36,563 nt of DNA from Flavobacterium sp. (lineage in GTDB: Bacteria > Bacteroidota > Bacteroidia > Flavobacteriales > Flavobacteriaceae), in assembly GCA_003497625.1 (NCBI GenBank), contig DNNO01000029.1, positions 14,814 to 51,376 of the forward strand. Reading direction: 5' to 3'. Below, piece after piece: positions 1-7,556 of the stretch. How positions within the stretch are numbered: the stretch's first letter is position 1; each line of letters opens with the position of its first letter. Position numbers and translations under genes: made by a program. Below the pieces are notes generated by a model. The model ran no database searches and was not told the DNA's origin. It saw nothing but the letters and a program-made list of their open reading frames with translations.

Positions 1-639
1 AACGAAGTTTTAGCAGCAGGAATGTTGATTTTATCGGGTTGGGAAGGAAAAAGTCATTTCTTAGATCCAATGTGTGGTTCAGGAACTATTTTGGCAGAAG
101 CCGCGATGATTGCTTGTAACGTTCCTGCGAATATTAATCGTAAGGAATTTGGTTTTGAGAAATGGAAAGATTGGGATGCGGAATTGTTTGATAACATTAT
201 GGAATCGTTATTGAAGAAAACACGCGAATTTCATTATACGATTACAGGTTATGACAAAGCGCCAAGTGCGGTTTCAAAAGCAAAAGACAATGTTAGAAAT
301 GCCAATTTAGACGAATATATTACGATTACTAACGAAAACTTCTTCGATTCTAAAAAAGAAACCGAAGGACCATTACACATGGTATTCAATCCGCCTTATG
401 GTGAGCGTTTGGATATTGATATGGAGCGTTTTTATAGAGAAATTGGCGATACGTTAAAACAAAATTATCCAAATACCAACGCTTGGTTCATCACAGCCAA
501 TTTAGAAGCTTTGAAATTTGTAGGATTAAAACCAAGTAGAAAAATTAAACTTTTCAACGGAAAGCTTGAAGCACGTTTAGTGAAATACGAAATGTACGAA
601 GGCAGTAAGAAAGGGAAGTATATGAATACTGAAGAGTAA
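1..639 (+). CDS. THUMP-type class I SAM-dependent RNA methyltransferase, 3' part
   Basis: The reading frame is open from base 1, so the gene starts before the window and only the C-terminal ~212 residues are present. The visible part is a Rossmann methyltransferase domain. It has the SAM-binding motif I (LDPMCGSGT) just after the window start and the NPPYGERL motif IV typical of base-modifying N-methyltransferases. The family resemblance is to RlmL/YcbY and YpsC-like enzymes, which methylate guanine in 23S rRNA, with a THUMP RNA-binding domain N-terminal to the part seen here. The exact target base cannot be told from this fragment. It ends in a short Lys-rich tail. A palindromic repeat follows the stop codon. 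Confidence 0.88.
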   Translation, partial: NEVLAAGMLILSGWEGKSHFLDPMCGSGTILAEAAMIACNVPANINRKEFGFEKWKDWDAELFDNIMESLLKKTREFHYTITGYDKAPSAVSKAKDNVRNANLDEYITITNENFFDSKKETEGPLHMVFNPPYGERLDIDMERFYREIGDTLKQNYPNTNAWFITANLEALKFVGLKPSRKIKLFNGKLEARLVKYEMYEGSKKGKYMNTEE

Positions 640-646
640 CATTTTT

Positions 647-706
647 TGTCAAGCTGAACTCGTTTCAGCTTCTCTACATAGATTCTGAAACGAGTTCAGA
701 ATGACA
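647..706. repeat. Intergenic palindromic (REP-like) element 1
   Basis: Two arms of 22 nt (647-668 and 685-706) are reverse complements at about 20 of 22 positions and enclose a 16-nt loop. The arm core is CTGAACTCGTTTCAG and the element is bounded by TGTCA/TGACA. No T-tract follows, so it is not a standard terminator. A related element with the same TGTCA/TGACA borders lies at 3870-3926. Confidence 0.75.
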
Positions 707-759
707 GATGCGTTTTCAATTCAACAATTTATCAGTTCAACAATTAAACATTATAAACA

Positions 760-993
760 ATGAGCAAAAAAGTAAAATCATTCTTATATAACTTCTTAGG
801 ATTTGTGGTGATTTATTTACCAACCTTATTTTTGGTAGACGAATTCACGCATTTGAATGGACTTTGGATTCCAATGACCGCTTTTATGGTAGCTTTAATT
901 TTAGCTCCTAAATTTCAAGCGATAAAAACGCACAACGGTGAAAAAATTTACATGAAGTGGTTTTTTATTAAAGGTGTTAAAGAAATAGAATAA
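760..993 (+). CDS. Small integral membrane protein, unknown function
   Basis: A 77-residue protein with two predicted membrane segments (about residues 8-26 and 33-49) and a basic, charged C-terminal tail ending KGVKEIE. It resembles short uncharacterised membrane proteins seen in flavobacteria, but I recognise no named domain. It is a monocistronic gene: the preceding 120 bases hold the palindromic repeat, and a clear intrinsic terminator starts seven bases after the stop codon. Codon use and Lys/Ile content match the surrounding genes. The isolated terminator supports a real expressed gene. Confidence 0.7.
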   Translation: MSKKVKSFLYNFLGFVVIYLPTLFLVDEFTHLNGLWIPMTAFMVALILAPKFQAIKTHNGEKIYMKWFFIKGVKEIE

Positions 994-999
994 GGAAAT

Positions 1000-1027
1000 C
1001 CCGAGTGTGAGCTCGGGTTTTTTTTGT
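1000..1027 (+). terminator. Rho-independent terminator after the small membrane protein gene
   Basis: Stem CCCGAG (1000-1005) pairs with CTCGGG (1012-1017) around a 6-nt loop, followed by a run of eight T residues. Confidence 0.85.
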
Positions 1028-1054
1028 TTTAGTTTAACGCTTATTGATAAAAAA

Positions 1055-1960
1055 TTATGGATAAATGTCAATTAGGTGATAAAAAGTCTTTTCATTTTGG
1101 GAAACAAATTTAGTTTTAAGTTTTTTTAAATTAATTGTACAAGATTTATTTAAATACTCTAAACTCAATTCTATTATTTTATTTTCATCAATTTCTTCTC
1201 CAATTAATCCTGAGATTTTATGTCCATTTTCATCAACAAATTCGAATCTTGCGGAATCTAATAAAACACCTCTTAAAGTTCCTTTAATCTGAATTACATT
1301 TTCTTCAGTTATTGCTGAGTTTATTCTTTCGTATCCTTTGTGAATGTTTTCTGTTGAAATCTCCATCGTTTCATTGTTTTTTTCGATTTTTAAAATGGAG
1401 TTTTCAATGTCAATTTCTTTTAGAAATAATTTTAAATTATTCAAACTTCTAGGTGGAGTTACAGCAACAATTTCCTCAAATAATTCATCGCTACTTGTTG
1501 CAGCATCAATAAGCTCCATAACATTTTTAATAGCAGTATCAACTTCTGATTCAGAAAAAATATTATTTTTATTTAACTGAGTTAACTGAACACCAAATGA
1601 GCCTGTGGGAAGAGCCGTTAAATAAAGTTCAGCATCATCTATATCTTTTGTTTTCCCTCTTTTCCCTACAATACCATATTTTATTTTGGTAGTTTCAGTT
1701 TTAACAAGCTCTTGAAAAGGTTTTAGAACCTTACTTAAGAAATCTATTTTTATTCCTTTTGAACCTAATACAGCATTTCCACTGAATAATAGTGAAACTT
1801 TAGCTTCTTTTACTTCTTCCGATAAATTAGTTAATTTATCTTTTAATACCTCGATTTTTTTTGATAAACTTTTTGACATGAAAGGGTCATTGCTTACAAA
1901 ACTTAATAAGTTTTCAAGCTCAATTATTTGACTCTTTATTTGATTTTTTGAATTTATCAT
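1055..1960 (-). CDS. Unknown partner protein of the DUF6932-like nucleotidyltransferase
   Basis: A 301-residue soluble protein with no signal peptide or membrane segment; I do not recognise the family. Residues ~1-55 are Lys/Glu/Leu-rich and likely helical or coiled coil. The middle part (55-170) looks mixed alpha/beta. The last ~80 residues carry a beta-rich module with a KGTLRGVLLDSARFEF stretch followed by GHKISGLIGEEID, which could be a small OB- or barrel-like fold. Its start codon overlaps the stop codon of the upstream gene by four bases (ATGA, 1957-1960), so the two are translationally coupled. Such tight coupling to a nucleotidyltransferase-like protein suggests a toxin-antitoxin or defence-type pair, but that is inference only. 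Confidence 0.6.
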   Translation of the reverse strand: MINSKNQIKSQIIELENLLSFVSNDPFMSKSLSKKIEVLKDKLTNLSEEVKEAKVSLLFSGNAVLGSKGIKIDFLSKVLKPFQELVKTETTKIKYGIVGKRGKTKDIDDAELYLTALPTGSFGVQLTQLNKNNIFSESEVDTAIKNVMELIDAATSSDELFEEIVAVTPPRSLNNLKLFLKEIDIENSILKIEKNNETMEISTENIHKGYERINSAITEENVIQIKGTLRGVLLDSARFEFVDENGHKISGLIGEEIDENKIIELSLEYLNKSCTINLKKLKTKFVSQNEKTFYHLIDIYP

Positions 1961-2517
1961 AATGCTAAATTACTTAAATATTCCGAAGCTTCATTGTCTA
2001 AATCAGGAGTATTTAACTCTAATCTAATTATACCTTTCCAAACACCTAATCTATTATGTGAAAATAATTGAATCCAATATCTTGTATAATCAACTGTAAA
2101 TAATGGATCCATTGCATAATTAAATGGATAATGGTCAAGTTTGTAATTTGTTTTTGATGTTTGAAAATCAAAAAATTCTACGAAGTTATCTTCTATATTT
2201 TTAACCTGTTCAGGAGTAAGTTTCTTTGGATTAAATAGAGTAACAATATCTAAGTCTCTTGGAGATCTTCTTTCAACTATCTCAATATTTTCAGTAAAAC
2301 TTCCATCTAACCATTGAAACCCTTCAATTATTCCAACATCATTCAACTTTTTTCTAAATTTTAATAAACCTTTTAAAATCTCTACTCTTTCAGGTGAAGT
2401 GGCAAAATGTTTAGTAAATTCAAATGAATTGGATAAATAAGGACTCAGTTGACTTTTGTCTGTTGGGTCACCAATATGAGGTGGTGTTACATGGTTATGG
2501 TCAAATTTTGGAATCAT
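1957..2517 (-). CDS. DUF6932-like nucleotidyltransferase-fold protein
   Basis: A 186-residue protein. DGSF at residues 71-74 followed by RDLDIV (87-92) matches the GS...DxD active-site pattern of the polymerase-beta/MNT nucleotidyltransferase superfamily, with D88 and D90 as likely metal ligands. The C-terminal NRLGVWKGIIRLEL stretch fits what I know of the DUF6932 family. It is the first gene of a two-gene unit, overlapping its partner by four bases. DUF6932-type proteins are mostly found in accessory regions; a role in modifying RNA or protein by nucleotidyl transfer is plausible but not shown. The third acidic residue of the catalytic triad is not obvious. Start chosen at the first ATG; the upstream ~147 bases are AT-rich and gene-free. 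Confidence 0.65.
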   Translation of the reverse strand: MIPKFDHNHVTPPHIGDPTDKSQLSPYLSNSFEFTKHFATSPERVEILKGLLKFRKKLNDVGIIEGFQWLDGSFTENIEIVERRSPRDLDIVTLFNPKKLTPEQVKNIEDNFVEFFDFQTSKTNYKLDHYPFNYAMDPLFTVDYTRYWIQLFSHNRLGVWKGIIRLELNTPDLDNEASEYLSNLAL

Positions 2518-2631
2518 TTATCTTAACAGCTATTTTGTTTTAAGCTTTTTGCTAATTTAAAATATGAACAGATATAAAAAATAGCTTATCAAATGTATAA
2601 AAAAATTTTTACAACTTTCTAAAACTCTCAC

Positions 2632-2658
2632 AAAAAAAGCGTCACTTTTGTAACGCTT
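2632..2658 (-). terminator. Terminator of the DUF6452-DUF6048 operon
   Basis: Read on the minus strand, AGCGTTAC pairs with GTGACGCT (2650-2657 with 2638-2645, one G-U pair) around an AAAA loop and is followed by seven T residues. Confidence 0.85.
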
Positions 2659-2664
2659 CGTTTA

Positions 2665-3381
2665 TTATTTTTTCTCGGTTGTAGTTTTGTTTTTCTTGTA
2701 AATCGGTATAAAGTAACTTAGCGAGTAATTAAAACCGGCTCCAAATTTTCCATCATACGTTCGGTTGTAACCGGGTATGAAAAGGTTGTCAAAATTATCT
2801 GGTTTTTTGTTGGATACCAAATAGTTCAATCGTACCGAAAAACCCATATAAAGGTTATTAAATAACTCAGCTTTTATTCCACCTACAACTTCTAACCAAC
2901 TTGCATTTAATCCATCAAATTCTGCTCCTGAAATTATGGTGTTTTCTCCGTAATAGTTCGTTGGGTCATAAATGGTGTAGCTGTTTAAGGTTTGGCTAAA
3001 ACTACTAACTCCGTAGCGCATTCCGGCGTAAATCATGTTTTCCATGTCGAGCCAGTTTTCAAAGGAGTTGTAATCAAAACCTACTTTAAAATATGTTCCT
3101 TTTGTTGTGAAGTTCAAACGGTCGTCGTCAACGGTTTTGTCTTCGTTTCCAATTTCACCTGCTAGGTAAAAACGCTTGCTTAAACGATAATCTCCAACTA
3201 CTTCAAAACCTCTATAGTCTTTTTCGTAAAACGAACGCGCTATTTTGTGTAAATCAACACCCACGCGCAAACCATAGCGCTCAGGATACATAACTTTTGC
3301 AGTGTCTTTAGTTTGTGCATTTCCTAATAACGAAATACAAACCAAGCTCAGACTAAAAATAAATCTTAACATGTACTTCAT
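2665..3381 (-). CDS. DUF6048 family outer-membrane barrel-like protein
   Basis: A 238-residue protein with a signal peptide (cleavage likely after GNAQ, near residue 23). Alternating aromatic/polar strands fit an outer-membrane beta-barrel (e.g. YFKVGFDYN, MIYAGMRYGVS, YMGFSVRLNYL, FGAGFNYSLSYFIP). It matches the flavobacterial DUF6048 family. Its 5' end overlaps the upstream lipoprotein gene by 29 bases, a conserved pairing of DUF6452 and DUF6048 genes that I recognise from related genomes. The highly charged C-terminus (KKNKTTTEKK) is probably periplasmic. A barrel-plus-lipoprotein complex is plausible; the substrate is unknown. A terminator follows directly. Confidence 0.8.
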   Translation of the reverse strand: MKYMLRFIFSLSLVCISLLGNAQTKDTAKVMYPERYGLRVGVDLHKIARSFYEKDYRGFEVVGDYRLSKRFYLAGEIGNEDKTVDDDRLNFTTKGTYFKVGFDYNSFENWLDMENMIYAGMRYGVSSFSQTLNSYTIYDPTNYYGENTIISGAEFDGLNASWLEVVGGIKAELFNNLYMGFSVRLNYLVSNKKPDNFDNLFIPGYNRTYDGKFGAGFNYSLSYFIPIYKKNKTTTEKK

Positions 3382-3856
3382 TTTCGGTTTCTATATTAGG
3401 TTGTATTACTTCAATATTTTGAATCCAGTTGTTGCCATCAGCAGTTAATTCAATTGGATTGATATCATTTAAATAAAATAGTGTTTTATAGCCACAAGCA
3501 CGAGAAACATATTCATTGATTCTTTCATAGTTAAAAGTAATCGCATCAATATTATCATTTGCAGTATCAGTGTCGCTTCCGTTTTGGATAAAATTCAAAG
3601 TAGTAATATCAGCTGTTGTTCGCAATGGGACTTGGATTTTATTCACTCCAGTAAATCCAAAACCTTCTGTAAAAGTAGGTTCAATTACGCCTAAATTCGT
3701 AACACTTTTTAAAACAGTAGGATTAGCAGCATCGTAAAACTCAATAATTAATCGAGGTGTTACGGGAGTTCCTTCGGCACAAATATCATCTTTTTCGCAG
3801 TTCCAAAACGAGACGGCTAAAAGCAAGGATAGGGTTATAAAAACTATTTTTTTCAT
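3353..3856 (-). CDS. DUF6452 family lipoprotein
   Basis: A 167-residue protein with a lipoprotein signal peptide: the hydrophobic segment MKKIVFITLSLLLAVSFWNC puts the lipidated Cys at residue 20, followed by acidic EKDD, consistent with surface export in Bacteroidota. The rest is beta-rich, with ACGYKTLFYLN near residues 119-129 typical of DUF6452. It precedes and overlaps the DUF6048 barrel gene, so the two probably act together in the outer membrane. It lies downstream of rlmD, with a palindromic repeat in the gap of 74 bases. Function unknown. Confidence 0.8.
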   Translation of the reverse strand: MKKIVFITLSLLLAVSFWNCEKDDICAEGTPVTPRLIIEFYDAANPTVLKSVTNLGVIEPTFTEGFGFTGVNKIQVPLRTTADITTLNFIQNGSDTDTANDNIDAITFNYERINEYVSRACGYKTLFYLNDINPIELTADGNNWIQNIEVIQPNIETENEVHVKIYF

Positions 3857-3869
3857 ATTTATCTTATTC

Positions 3870-3926
3870 TGTCAGACTGAGCTTGTCGAAGTCGTTTTGT
3901 AACATTTCGACAGGCTCAATGTGACA
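3870..3926. repeat. Intergenic palindromic (REP-like) element 2
   Basis: Arms 3870-3890 and 3906-3926 (21 nt each) are reverse complements at about 18 positions, with core TGAGCTTGTCGAA versus TTCGACAGGCTCA, around a 15-nt loop. It has the same TGTCA/TGACA borders as the element at 647-706 but a different core. It lies between rlmD and the DUF6452 gene on the same transcript strand and lacks a T-tract. Confidence 0.75.
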
Positions 3927-3930
3927 AGTA

Positions 3931-5343
3931 TTATCTTTTTTCTAAAAGAACCACGTTTTCCACATGATGTGTTTGCGGAAACATATCCACAGGACGCACA
4001 CGAACTACTTTGTATTTTTCGTCCATCAAGGCTAAATCACGGGCTTGTGTTGCCGAGTTACAACTTACATACACAATTTTTGGTACATCTGTTTTCAATA
4101 GCATCTCTACCACATCTTTATGCATTCCATCTCTTGGTGGGTCAGTAATAATAACATCAGGTTGTCCGTGTTGCTTGATGAATTCGTCATTGAATACGTT
4201 TTTCATGTCACCTACATAAAACTCACAATTTGTAATGTTATTGCGTGTTGCATTGGCTTTTGCATCAATAATCGCTTCTGGAACGGCTTCAACACCAATT
4301 ACTTTTTTCGCTTTTTTCGATACGAATTGCGCAATAGTTCCTGTTCCAGTATATAAATCGTAAACGGTTTCATTTCCGGTTAAACCTGCAAATTCTCTAG
4401 TGATTTTGTACAATTCATACGCTTGGTCCGAATTGGTTTGATAGAACGATTTTGCATTAATACTAAAATGCAAGCCTTCCATTTCTTCCAAAATATAATC
4501 GCGACCTTTGAACAAAATAATGTCTTGATCATACAACGTATCATTCAACTTTTGATTGATAACATATTGTAACGAAGTTATTTGAGGAAAACGCTCTACC
4601 AAGAAGTTCATCATCAATTCGATTCCGTTTTTATCGTTTTCATAAAACTGAATCAAAACCATAAGTTCGCCCGTTGAAGCAGTACGAATCATCAACGTTC
4701 GCAACAAACCTTCCACAGCTCTTGCGTTGAAGAACGTAAGGTTGTTTTCGTTTGCAAATCGTTTGATTTCGTTACGAATTTCGTTTGATGGATCTTCTTG
4801 TAAATGACATTTTTCAATATCTAAAATCTTATCCCACATTCTCGGAATATGAAATCCTAATGCATTTTTATTATCAAATTCAGTTCCCGATTGAATTTCC
4901 GCATCGGTCATCCAACGTGCATTTGAGAAACCGAATTCCATTTTATTTCTGTAGAATAATTGCTTTTCCGAACCTAAAATCGGCTCGAATTCTGGCAATT
5001 CAATCTTACCAATTCGTTTTAAATTATTATAAACTTCCTGATTTTTATAGAACAATTGTTGGCTGTACTTCATGTTTTGCCATTTGCAACCGCCACAAGC
5101 ACCAAAATGCTCACAAACTGGTTCAATTCTATGTTCTGAAAATTCGTGAATTTTTATAGCTTTACCTTCGTAGTAGGCTTTTCTTTTCTTCATGGTTTGC
5201 ACATCTACCACATCGCCTGGCACTACATTTGGAAGAAATATTACTTTGCCATCAGGAGCTTTTGCTACCGATACACCTTTTGCACCTGCATCAAGGATTT
5301 TTACGTTTTCGAATACGATTTTGTCTGTTTTCTTTTTTCCCAT
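3931..5343 (-). CDS. rlmD: 23S rRNA (uracil(1939)-C(5))-methyltransferase RlmD
   Basis: Methylates C5 of U1939 in 23S rRNA using SAM; cytosolic. The 470-residue protein has the family's full layout: an N-terminal TRAM RNA-binding domain (~7-65), then the Fe-S cysteines C77, C83, C86 and C179, a central RNA-binding region, and a Rossmann methyltransferase domain with motif YDLYTGTGT (~329-337), DPPRDGM (401-407) and the catalytic cysteine in VSCNS (C428). The four cluster cysteines are all present. Members of this family in Bacteroidota are often named simply RlmD, although RlmCD-like dual specificity (also U747) is possible. A TAnnTTTG box lies 5 bases upstream of the start codon. Confidence 0.93.
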   Translation of the reverse strand: MGKKKTDKIVFENVKILDAGAKGVSVAKAPDGKVIFLPNVVPGDVVDVQTMKKRKAYYEGKAIKIHEFSEHRIEPVCEHFGACGGCKWQNMKYSQQLFYKNQEVYNNLKRIGKIELPEFEPILGSEKQLFYRNKMEFGFSNARWMTDAEIQSGTEFDNKNALGFHIPRMWDKILDIEKCHLQEDPSNEIRNEIKRFANENNLTFFNARAVEGLLRTLMIRTASTGELMVLIQFYENDKNGIELMMNFLVERFPQITSLQYVINQKLNDTLYDQDIILFKGRDYILEEMEGLHFSINAKSFYQTNSDQAYELYKITREFAGLTGNETVYDLYTGTGTIAQFVSKKAKKVIGVEAVPEAIIDAKANATRNNITNCEFYVGDMKNVFNDEFIKQHGQPDVIITDPPRDGMHKDVVEMLLKTDVPKIVYVSCNSATQARDLALMDEKYKVVRVRPVDMFPQTHHVENVVLLEKR

Positions 5344-5347
5344 GAGG

Positions 5348-5355
5348 CAAAAATA
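5348..5355 (-). promoter_or_regulatory. Possible -7 box (TATTTTTG) upstream of rlmD
   Basis: Minus-strand TATTTTTG matches the Bacteroidota -7 consensus TAnnTTTG. It lies very close to the rlmD ATG, implying an almost leaderless transcript or a chance match. No clear TTG -33 element is seen at the expected distance. Confidence 0.4.
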
Positions 5356-5410
5356 AGAATTGTTGGGTGGATTTGATAATATATTTTACTTTTATACCAA
5401 ATTTTAAAAA

Positions 5411-5950
5411 ATGAAAACCCACTTAGCCTTACTTCGCGGAATTAACGTTTCCGGTCACAACATGATAAAAATGGACGTTTTGAAATCGCTTTTGAAAAAT
5501 GCTGGATTTCAAAATGTACGTACTTACATTCAATCGGGAAATGTTTTTGTAGATTCGGAAGAAGAACATGGCGCGAGTGTTGGGTTTAAAATCAAGCAAG
5601 AAATTTTCAAAGAATTAGGGTTGGAAGTTCCAGTTGTGGTTATTACTAAAGAAGATTTGGAAGCGTGTTTCAAAAACAATTCATATCTCAAGGAAAAAGA
5701 GTGCGATACTAAGAAATTGTACGTTGCTTTTCTATCGAAAGAATTACAAGGAAGCGCCATCAACGATTTAAAAATAAGTCAATTCAAACCCGATGAAGCC
5801 GCAATTGAAAAAAGTAGAATTTACATTAAATATGCAGTTGGAGCAGGAAAAACCAGATTAGATCAAAAATATATCGAGAAAAAACTCAACCTTGTTGCGA
5901 CAATTAGAAACTGGAATACGGTTTCGACGTTGTTGGAAATGTTTGAATAG
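5411..5950 (+). CDS. DUF1697 domain-containing protein
   Basis: A 179-residue soluble protein that matches the DUF1697 family along its full length. It opens with the typical HLALLRGINVSGHN motif, then LKSLLKNAGFQNVRTYIQSGNVFVD in two stretches, and ends with ATIRNWNTVSTLLEM. Biochemical function is unknown for the family. It is divergent from rlmD, with only 67 bases between the two starts. A promoter-like pair is present in the gap: TTG at 5363-5365 and TACTTTTA at 5387-5394, 21 bases apart. The start follows directly and is the only sensible ATG. Confidence 0.88.
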   Translation: MKTHLALLRGINVSGHNMIKMDVLKSLLKNAGFQNVRTYIQSGNVFVDSEEEHGASVGFKIKQEIFKELGLEVPVVVITKEDLEACFKNNSYLKEKECDTKKLYVAFLSKELQGSAINDLKISQFKPDEAAIEKSRIYIKYAVGAGKTRLDQKYIEKKLNLVATIRNWNTVSTLLEMFE

Positions 5951-5995
5951 ATGATGGGTGATGGGTGATTTTTTCCATCTTCCAACAAAATTTAC

Positions 5996-6003
5996 TACTT
6001 TTG
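5996..6003 (+). promoter_or_regulatory. -7 promoter box (TACTTTTG) upstream of rocD
   Basis: An exact TAnnTTTG match 63 bases before the rocD ATG. No convincing -33 TTG is seen at 17-23 bases. The 5' leader of about 55 bases has no recognised riboswitch. Confidence 0.5.
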
Positions 6004-6066
6004 TAATCGGTTGATTTCTCACCAGTAAGAAGGAATTGCGATGTAACAATCAATAAAAAACATTTT

Positions 6067-7347
6067 ATGTCAGTTTTAGAAAAAATGAGTTCGGCTGAAG
6101 CTATTGCATTAGAAGACAAGTACGGTGCACACAATTATCATCCACTACCAGTTGTTTTAAGTAGAGGAGAAGGAGTTTATGTTTGGGATGTAGAAGGAAA
6201 GAAATACTATGATTTTCTTTCGGCTTATTCTGCGGTAAATCAAGGACATTGTCATCCAAAAATTGTGGGAGCAATGGTGCAACAAGCCCAAACTTTAACG
6301 TTAACATCAAGAGCATTTTACAATGATAAATTAGGGGTTTACGAACAATTTGTAACGAACTATTTCGGATTTGATAAAGTATTACCAATGAACACAGGAG
6401 CTGAAGCAGTAGAAACCGCTTTGAAATTGTGTAGAAAATGGGCATACGAGAAAAAAGGAATCAACGAAAACGAAGCACAAATTATCGTTTGTGATGGTAA
6501 CTTTCACGGAAGAACTACTACAATCATTTCATTTTCAAACGATGAAAACGCACGTAAAAACTTCGGACCTTATACAGCAGGATTTATCAGTATTCCTTAC
6601 GATGATATTGACGCATTAGAAAAAGCTGTGAATTCCTCAAAAAATATTGCAGGATTCTTAGTAGAACCTATTCAAGGCGAAGCAGGCGTTTACACTCCAT
6701 CAGAAGATTTTCTTAAAAGAGCAAAAGCAATCTGTGAAGCAAATAACGTTTTATTCATCGCTGACGAAGTGCAAACAGGTATTGCAAGAACGGGTTCGTT
6801 ATTAGCCGTTTGTGGAAATTGTACTTGTGAAGCAAAATGTGAAAAACAAGCCACTTATACACAACCAGATATTTTAATTTTAGGAAAAGCGTTATCAGGT
6901 GGTGCTTATCCAGTTTCGGCTGTTTTGGCAAATGATAGGATTATGAATGTGATTAAGCCAGGACAACATGGTTCTACTTTTGGAGGAAATCCAGTTGCGG
7001 CTGCGGTTGCAATGGCGGCTTTAGAAGTGGTTTCGGAAGAAAGTTTGTCTCAAAATGCTAGAAAATTAGGGAAAATCTTCCGTGAGGAATTAGCAAAATT
7101 TATTGAGACTTCAAACATAGCTACTTTAGTAAGAGGAAAAGGTTTGTTGAACGCTGTTGTAATTAACGATACCGAAGAAAGCGACACCGCTTGGAATATT
7201 TGTGTACGTTTAGCAGAAAATGGTTTGTTAGCAAAACCAACACACGGAAACATAATACGTTTTGCTCCGCCATTAGTAATGACAGAAGAGCAATTGAGAG
7301 ACTGTGTTGCAATTATCATCAATACTTTAAAAGAGTTTGATAAATAA
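6067..7347 (+). CDS. rocD: Ornithine-oxo-acid transaminase (ornithine aminotransferase)
   Basis: PLP-dependent class III aminotransferase that converts ornithine plus 2-oxoglutarate to glutamate semialdehyde plus glutamate (arginine/proline metabolism). 426 residues, close to the family's usual 400-420. Landmarks: [15 protein letters not shown] at the N-terminus, [13 protein letters not shown] (108-120), FHGRTTT (146-152), IADEVQTG (231-238, D233 binds the PLP ring nitrogen) and [10 protein letters not shown] with the Schiff-base lysine K274. An insertion before the PLP lysine carries four cysteines, C249, C252, C254 and C258, spaced C-x2-C-x-C-x3-C. I recall a similar insert in other Bacteroidota orthologues; a structural metal site is possible. 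Monocistronic, with its own -7 box and a strong terminator. Confidence 0.93.
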   Translation: MSVLEKMSSAEAIALEDKYGAHNYHPLPVVLSRGEGVYVWDVEGKKYYDFLSAYSAVNQGHCHPKIVGAMVQQAQTLTLTSRAFYNDKLGVYEQFVTNYFGFDKVLPMNTGAEAVETALKLCRKWAYEKKGINENEAQIIVCDGNFHGRTTTIISFSNDENARKNFGPYTAGFISIPYDDIDALEKAVNSSKNIAGFLVEPIQGEAGVYTPSEDFLKRAKAICEANNVLFIADEVQTGIARTGSLLAVCGNCTCEAKCEKQATYTQPDILILGKALSGGAYPVSAVLANDRIMNVIKPGQHGSTFGGNPVAAAVAMAALEVVSEESLSQNARKLGKIFREELAKFIETSNIATLVRGKGLLNAVVINDTEESDTAWNICVRLAENGLLAKPTHGNIIRFAPPLVMTEEQLRDCVAIIINTLKEFDK

Positions 7348-7351
7348 AAAA

Positions 7352-7381
7352 AATCCCAATCGAAAGATTGGGATTTTTTTT
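7352..7381 (+). terminator. Strong intrinsic terminator after rocD
   Basis: A perfect 10-bp stem (AATCCCAATC, 7352-7361; GATTGGGATT, 7366-7375) with a GAAA tetraloop and a long T-tract. A-rich upstream sequence may let it work in both directions. Confidence 0.93.
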
Positions 7382-7412
7382 ATACTTTAAGAATGGCGAG
7401 TAGCTATAAGCA

Positions 7413-7552
7413 GCTATTTAACGTTCCGGCGCTTGGCGAGGTTGCGAACTTCGGAACTGAGTATTTTCCGCTAAGATAAAATTTCTTGCGGAACGCAAAC
7501 GTGAATTTATCACAAAATTCGCAATTGCGCCAAACGTGTGTTAGCGAATAGC
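7413..7552. other. Large imperfect palindrome resembling an integron attC-like site
   Basis: This gene-free stretch (7382-7556) is visibly GC-richer than its surroundings. Nested inverted arms can be paired: GCTATTTAAC (7413-7422) with GTTAGCGAATAGC (7540-7552, 3-nt bulge); 7433-7446 with 7520-7533 (TTGGCG and TTGCG cores paired with CGCCAA and CGCAA); and TTCCGC (7466-7471) with GCGGAA (7488-7493). The bulged, long hairpin with TAAC/GTTA ends is what attC recombination sites look like. However, the outer boxes match the strict RYYYAAC/GTTRRRY consensus only in part. It lies immediately 3' of the HEPN gene, where a cassette would carry its attC. Confidence 0.4.
7465..7474. repeat. 10-bp direct repeat flanking the HEPN gene, left copy
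   Basis: TTTCCGCTAA, identical to 8842-8851 on the other side of the HEPN gene. It lies inside the large palindrome. It is a possible boundary of a mobile cassette. Confidence 0.4.
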
Positions 7553-7556
7553 CTTT

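Noticed and set aside
1344-1580. Plus-strand open frame of 78 codons inside the unknown partner gene
   Set aside because: It is a shadow of the minus-strand gene; its hydrophobic composition comes from the complement of Lys/Glu-rich codons and no start signal supports it.
4785-5159. Plus-strand open frame of 124 codons opposite rlmD
   Set aside because: It lies wholly within rlmD, whose motifs and length are complete, and shows no domain or promoter.
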